DNA of 64,000 nucleotides from Staphylococcus sp. KG4-3 (GTDB lineage Bacteria; Bacillota; Bacilli; Staphylococcales; Staphylococcaceae). The DNA is taken from contig NZ_CP166245.1 in the NCBI RefSeq assembly GCF_033597815.2, positions 2,418,001 to 2,482,000 of the forward strand, given 5' to 3'. The notes under the pieces are model-generated. The model saw only the letters and a list, made by a program, of their open reading frames with translations, ran no database searches and was not told the DNA's origin. Below, one piece after another: positions 63,316 to 64,000 of this stretch (within the stretch, counting starts at the first letter, position 1; each line of letters opens with the position of its first letter). Both the position numbers and the translations under genes were made by a program.

Positions 63316-64000
63316 CTAATAGCCAACTATAAGCGCAATTGACATGCCAATACAACAGATAATAATCCAAGATAAAATAATCTTCCAAGCAAACTTCAAC
63401 CATTGCGTATAGGTTATTTTACCTACCGCTAAGGCTCCCATCAAAATAGCTGACGTTGGAAATAATACATTACTAATTGCGTCACCGTATTGGAATGCTA
63501 ACACTGTAATTTGTCTATTAATATCTAACAAATCAGCAATAGGTACCATTAAAGGCATTGTAGTCAAGGCTTGACCAGATCCTGATGGTATAAAGAAATT
63601 GAGCATAAACTGTAATATAAACATAGCAATAATGACTAAAGAAGATGGTACACCCGCAAGTAAAGTTGTCATCCCATGCACAATACTATCAATAACTTGA
63701 CCATTTTCTAGAATAACAATAATACCTTTTGCAAATCCAACTATCATAGCACCAAACAGTATATCTTTCATCCCATCAATCATTGCATCAAATGTACCAT
63801 TTAATCCAAGGCCACCAATGAAACCAGCTAGTAGACCAGCTAGTATAAAGTTAGCGCTCATTTCATTAAATGACCAACCATACGTAAATATTCCATATAC
63901 ATTTAATATGATTACTATGACTATCAACCCTAAACCAACGGCTTGTCGCTTTGTAAAGCGCTCTACTTCTATTACACTATTTTTGTGACTTTCAACTTGT
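63316..64000 (-). CDS. YfcC-family carrier (N-terminal part outside window)
   Basis: C-terminal 228 codons of a membrane carrier related to YfcC/C4-dicarboxylate anaerobic carriers and the ArcD-like basic amino acid group. The frame stays open to the right edge, so the start lies outside. Seen are about five to six helices and the family motif FFIPSGSGQALTTMPLMVPIADLL with ITVLAFQYGDAISNVLFPTSAILMGAL, the SGSGQA and QxGD signatures of the YfcC family. Known or proposed substrates include arginine/ornithine and peptides; not resolved here. No terminator with U-run before the ptsG region. Confidence 0.83.
   Translation of the reverse strand, partial: QVESHKNSVIEVERFTKRQAVGLGLIVIVIILNVYGIFTYGWSFNEMSANFILAGLLAGFIGGLGLNGTFDAMIDGMKDILFGAMIVGFAKGIIVILENGQVIDSIVHGMTTLLAGVPSSLVIIAMFILQFMLNFFIPSGSGQALTTMPLMVPIADLLDINRQITVLAFQYGDAISNVLFPTSAILMGALAVGKITYTQWLKFAWKIILSWIIICCIGMSIALIVGY

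Noticed and set aside
1..64000. Prophage, insertion sequence, CRISPR, tRNA or rRNA
   Set aside because: No transposase, integrase or phage genes, no regularly spaced repeats and no cloverleaf-like or rRNA-like stretch were recognised on either strand.

Overview
The window is a low-GC Firmicute chromosome segment that I assign to Staphylococcus. The assignment rests on staphylococcus-type versions of fbp, the mhq quinone-resistance operon, the nan sialic-acid genes, srtA, the wall teichoic acid set tarI-J-L-S and ptsG, plus typical staphylococcal intergenic hairpin repeats. A poly-gamma-glutamate capsule operon next to these genes argues for a coagulase-negative species. The gene order as I remember it fits the S. 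saprophyticus/xylosus/cohnii group; that last point is inference. I see no rRNA, tRNA, insertion sequence, prophage or CRISPR array.

Layout. 1-9.1 kb: putP (cut by the left edge), fbp, a CPA-type cation/proton antiporter, a YkvI-like membrane protein and a DASS anion transporter. 9.1-14.6 kb: an isochorismatase-fold protein that lacks the catalytic Cys, then mhqR, two ring-cleaving-type VOC proteins and mhqD (leftward), and a divergent aldehyde dehydrogenase. 14.7-24 kb: a short AdcA-like zinc lipoprotein, a heterodimeric ABC exporter, a LURP-one-like protein, a CatE-like VOC protein behind a QsrR-type operator, a nitroreductase, a HAD phosphatase and a quinone reductase. 24-29.6 kb: the sialic-acid locus nanT-nanA, nanK, nanR, nanE. 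29.6-36.5 kb: srtA, two acetyltransferase/deacylase genes, a HAD enzyme, a small membrane protein, and a long AraC-type regulator (Rsp/Rbf type) preceded by a 0.7-kb non-coding gap. 36.5-39.5 kb: an ECF transporter with a Fur box. 39.8-45.2 kb: tarIJLS. 45.7-52.3 kb: a class III aminotransferase, the capB-C-A-E-D operon and a 104-residue one-TM protein. 52.5-61 kb: a second ArgE/DapE-like deacylase, an AraC/DMT divergent pair, small enzymes, and an acetyltransferase-VOC-D-cysteine desulfhydrase cluster. 61-64 kb: ptsG behind a GlcT-type antiterminator, and a YfcC-type carrier cut by the right edge.

How the parts connect. Three themes recur. First, electrophile/quinone defence: MhqR and its operators, VOC dioxygenases, nitroreductase, NAD(P)H-quinone reductase. 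Second, the cell surface: teichoic acid, sortase, poly-gamma-glutamate. Third, nutrient uptake tied to control sites that can be read directly: two identical NanR-type palindromes plus a cre site at nan, a Fur box at the ECF operon, a Zur-like site at the zinc lipoprotein, and a GlcT antiterminator at ptsG.

The parts I find least explained are the Fur-controlled ECF importer with about 190 nt of leader, the orphan leftward terminator in the non-coding gap before the Rsp-like regulator (compare SSR42 of S. aureus), and a terminator-like hairpin placed just before the tarS ribosome binding site. All functions are from reading and family knowledge; no searches were run.
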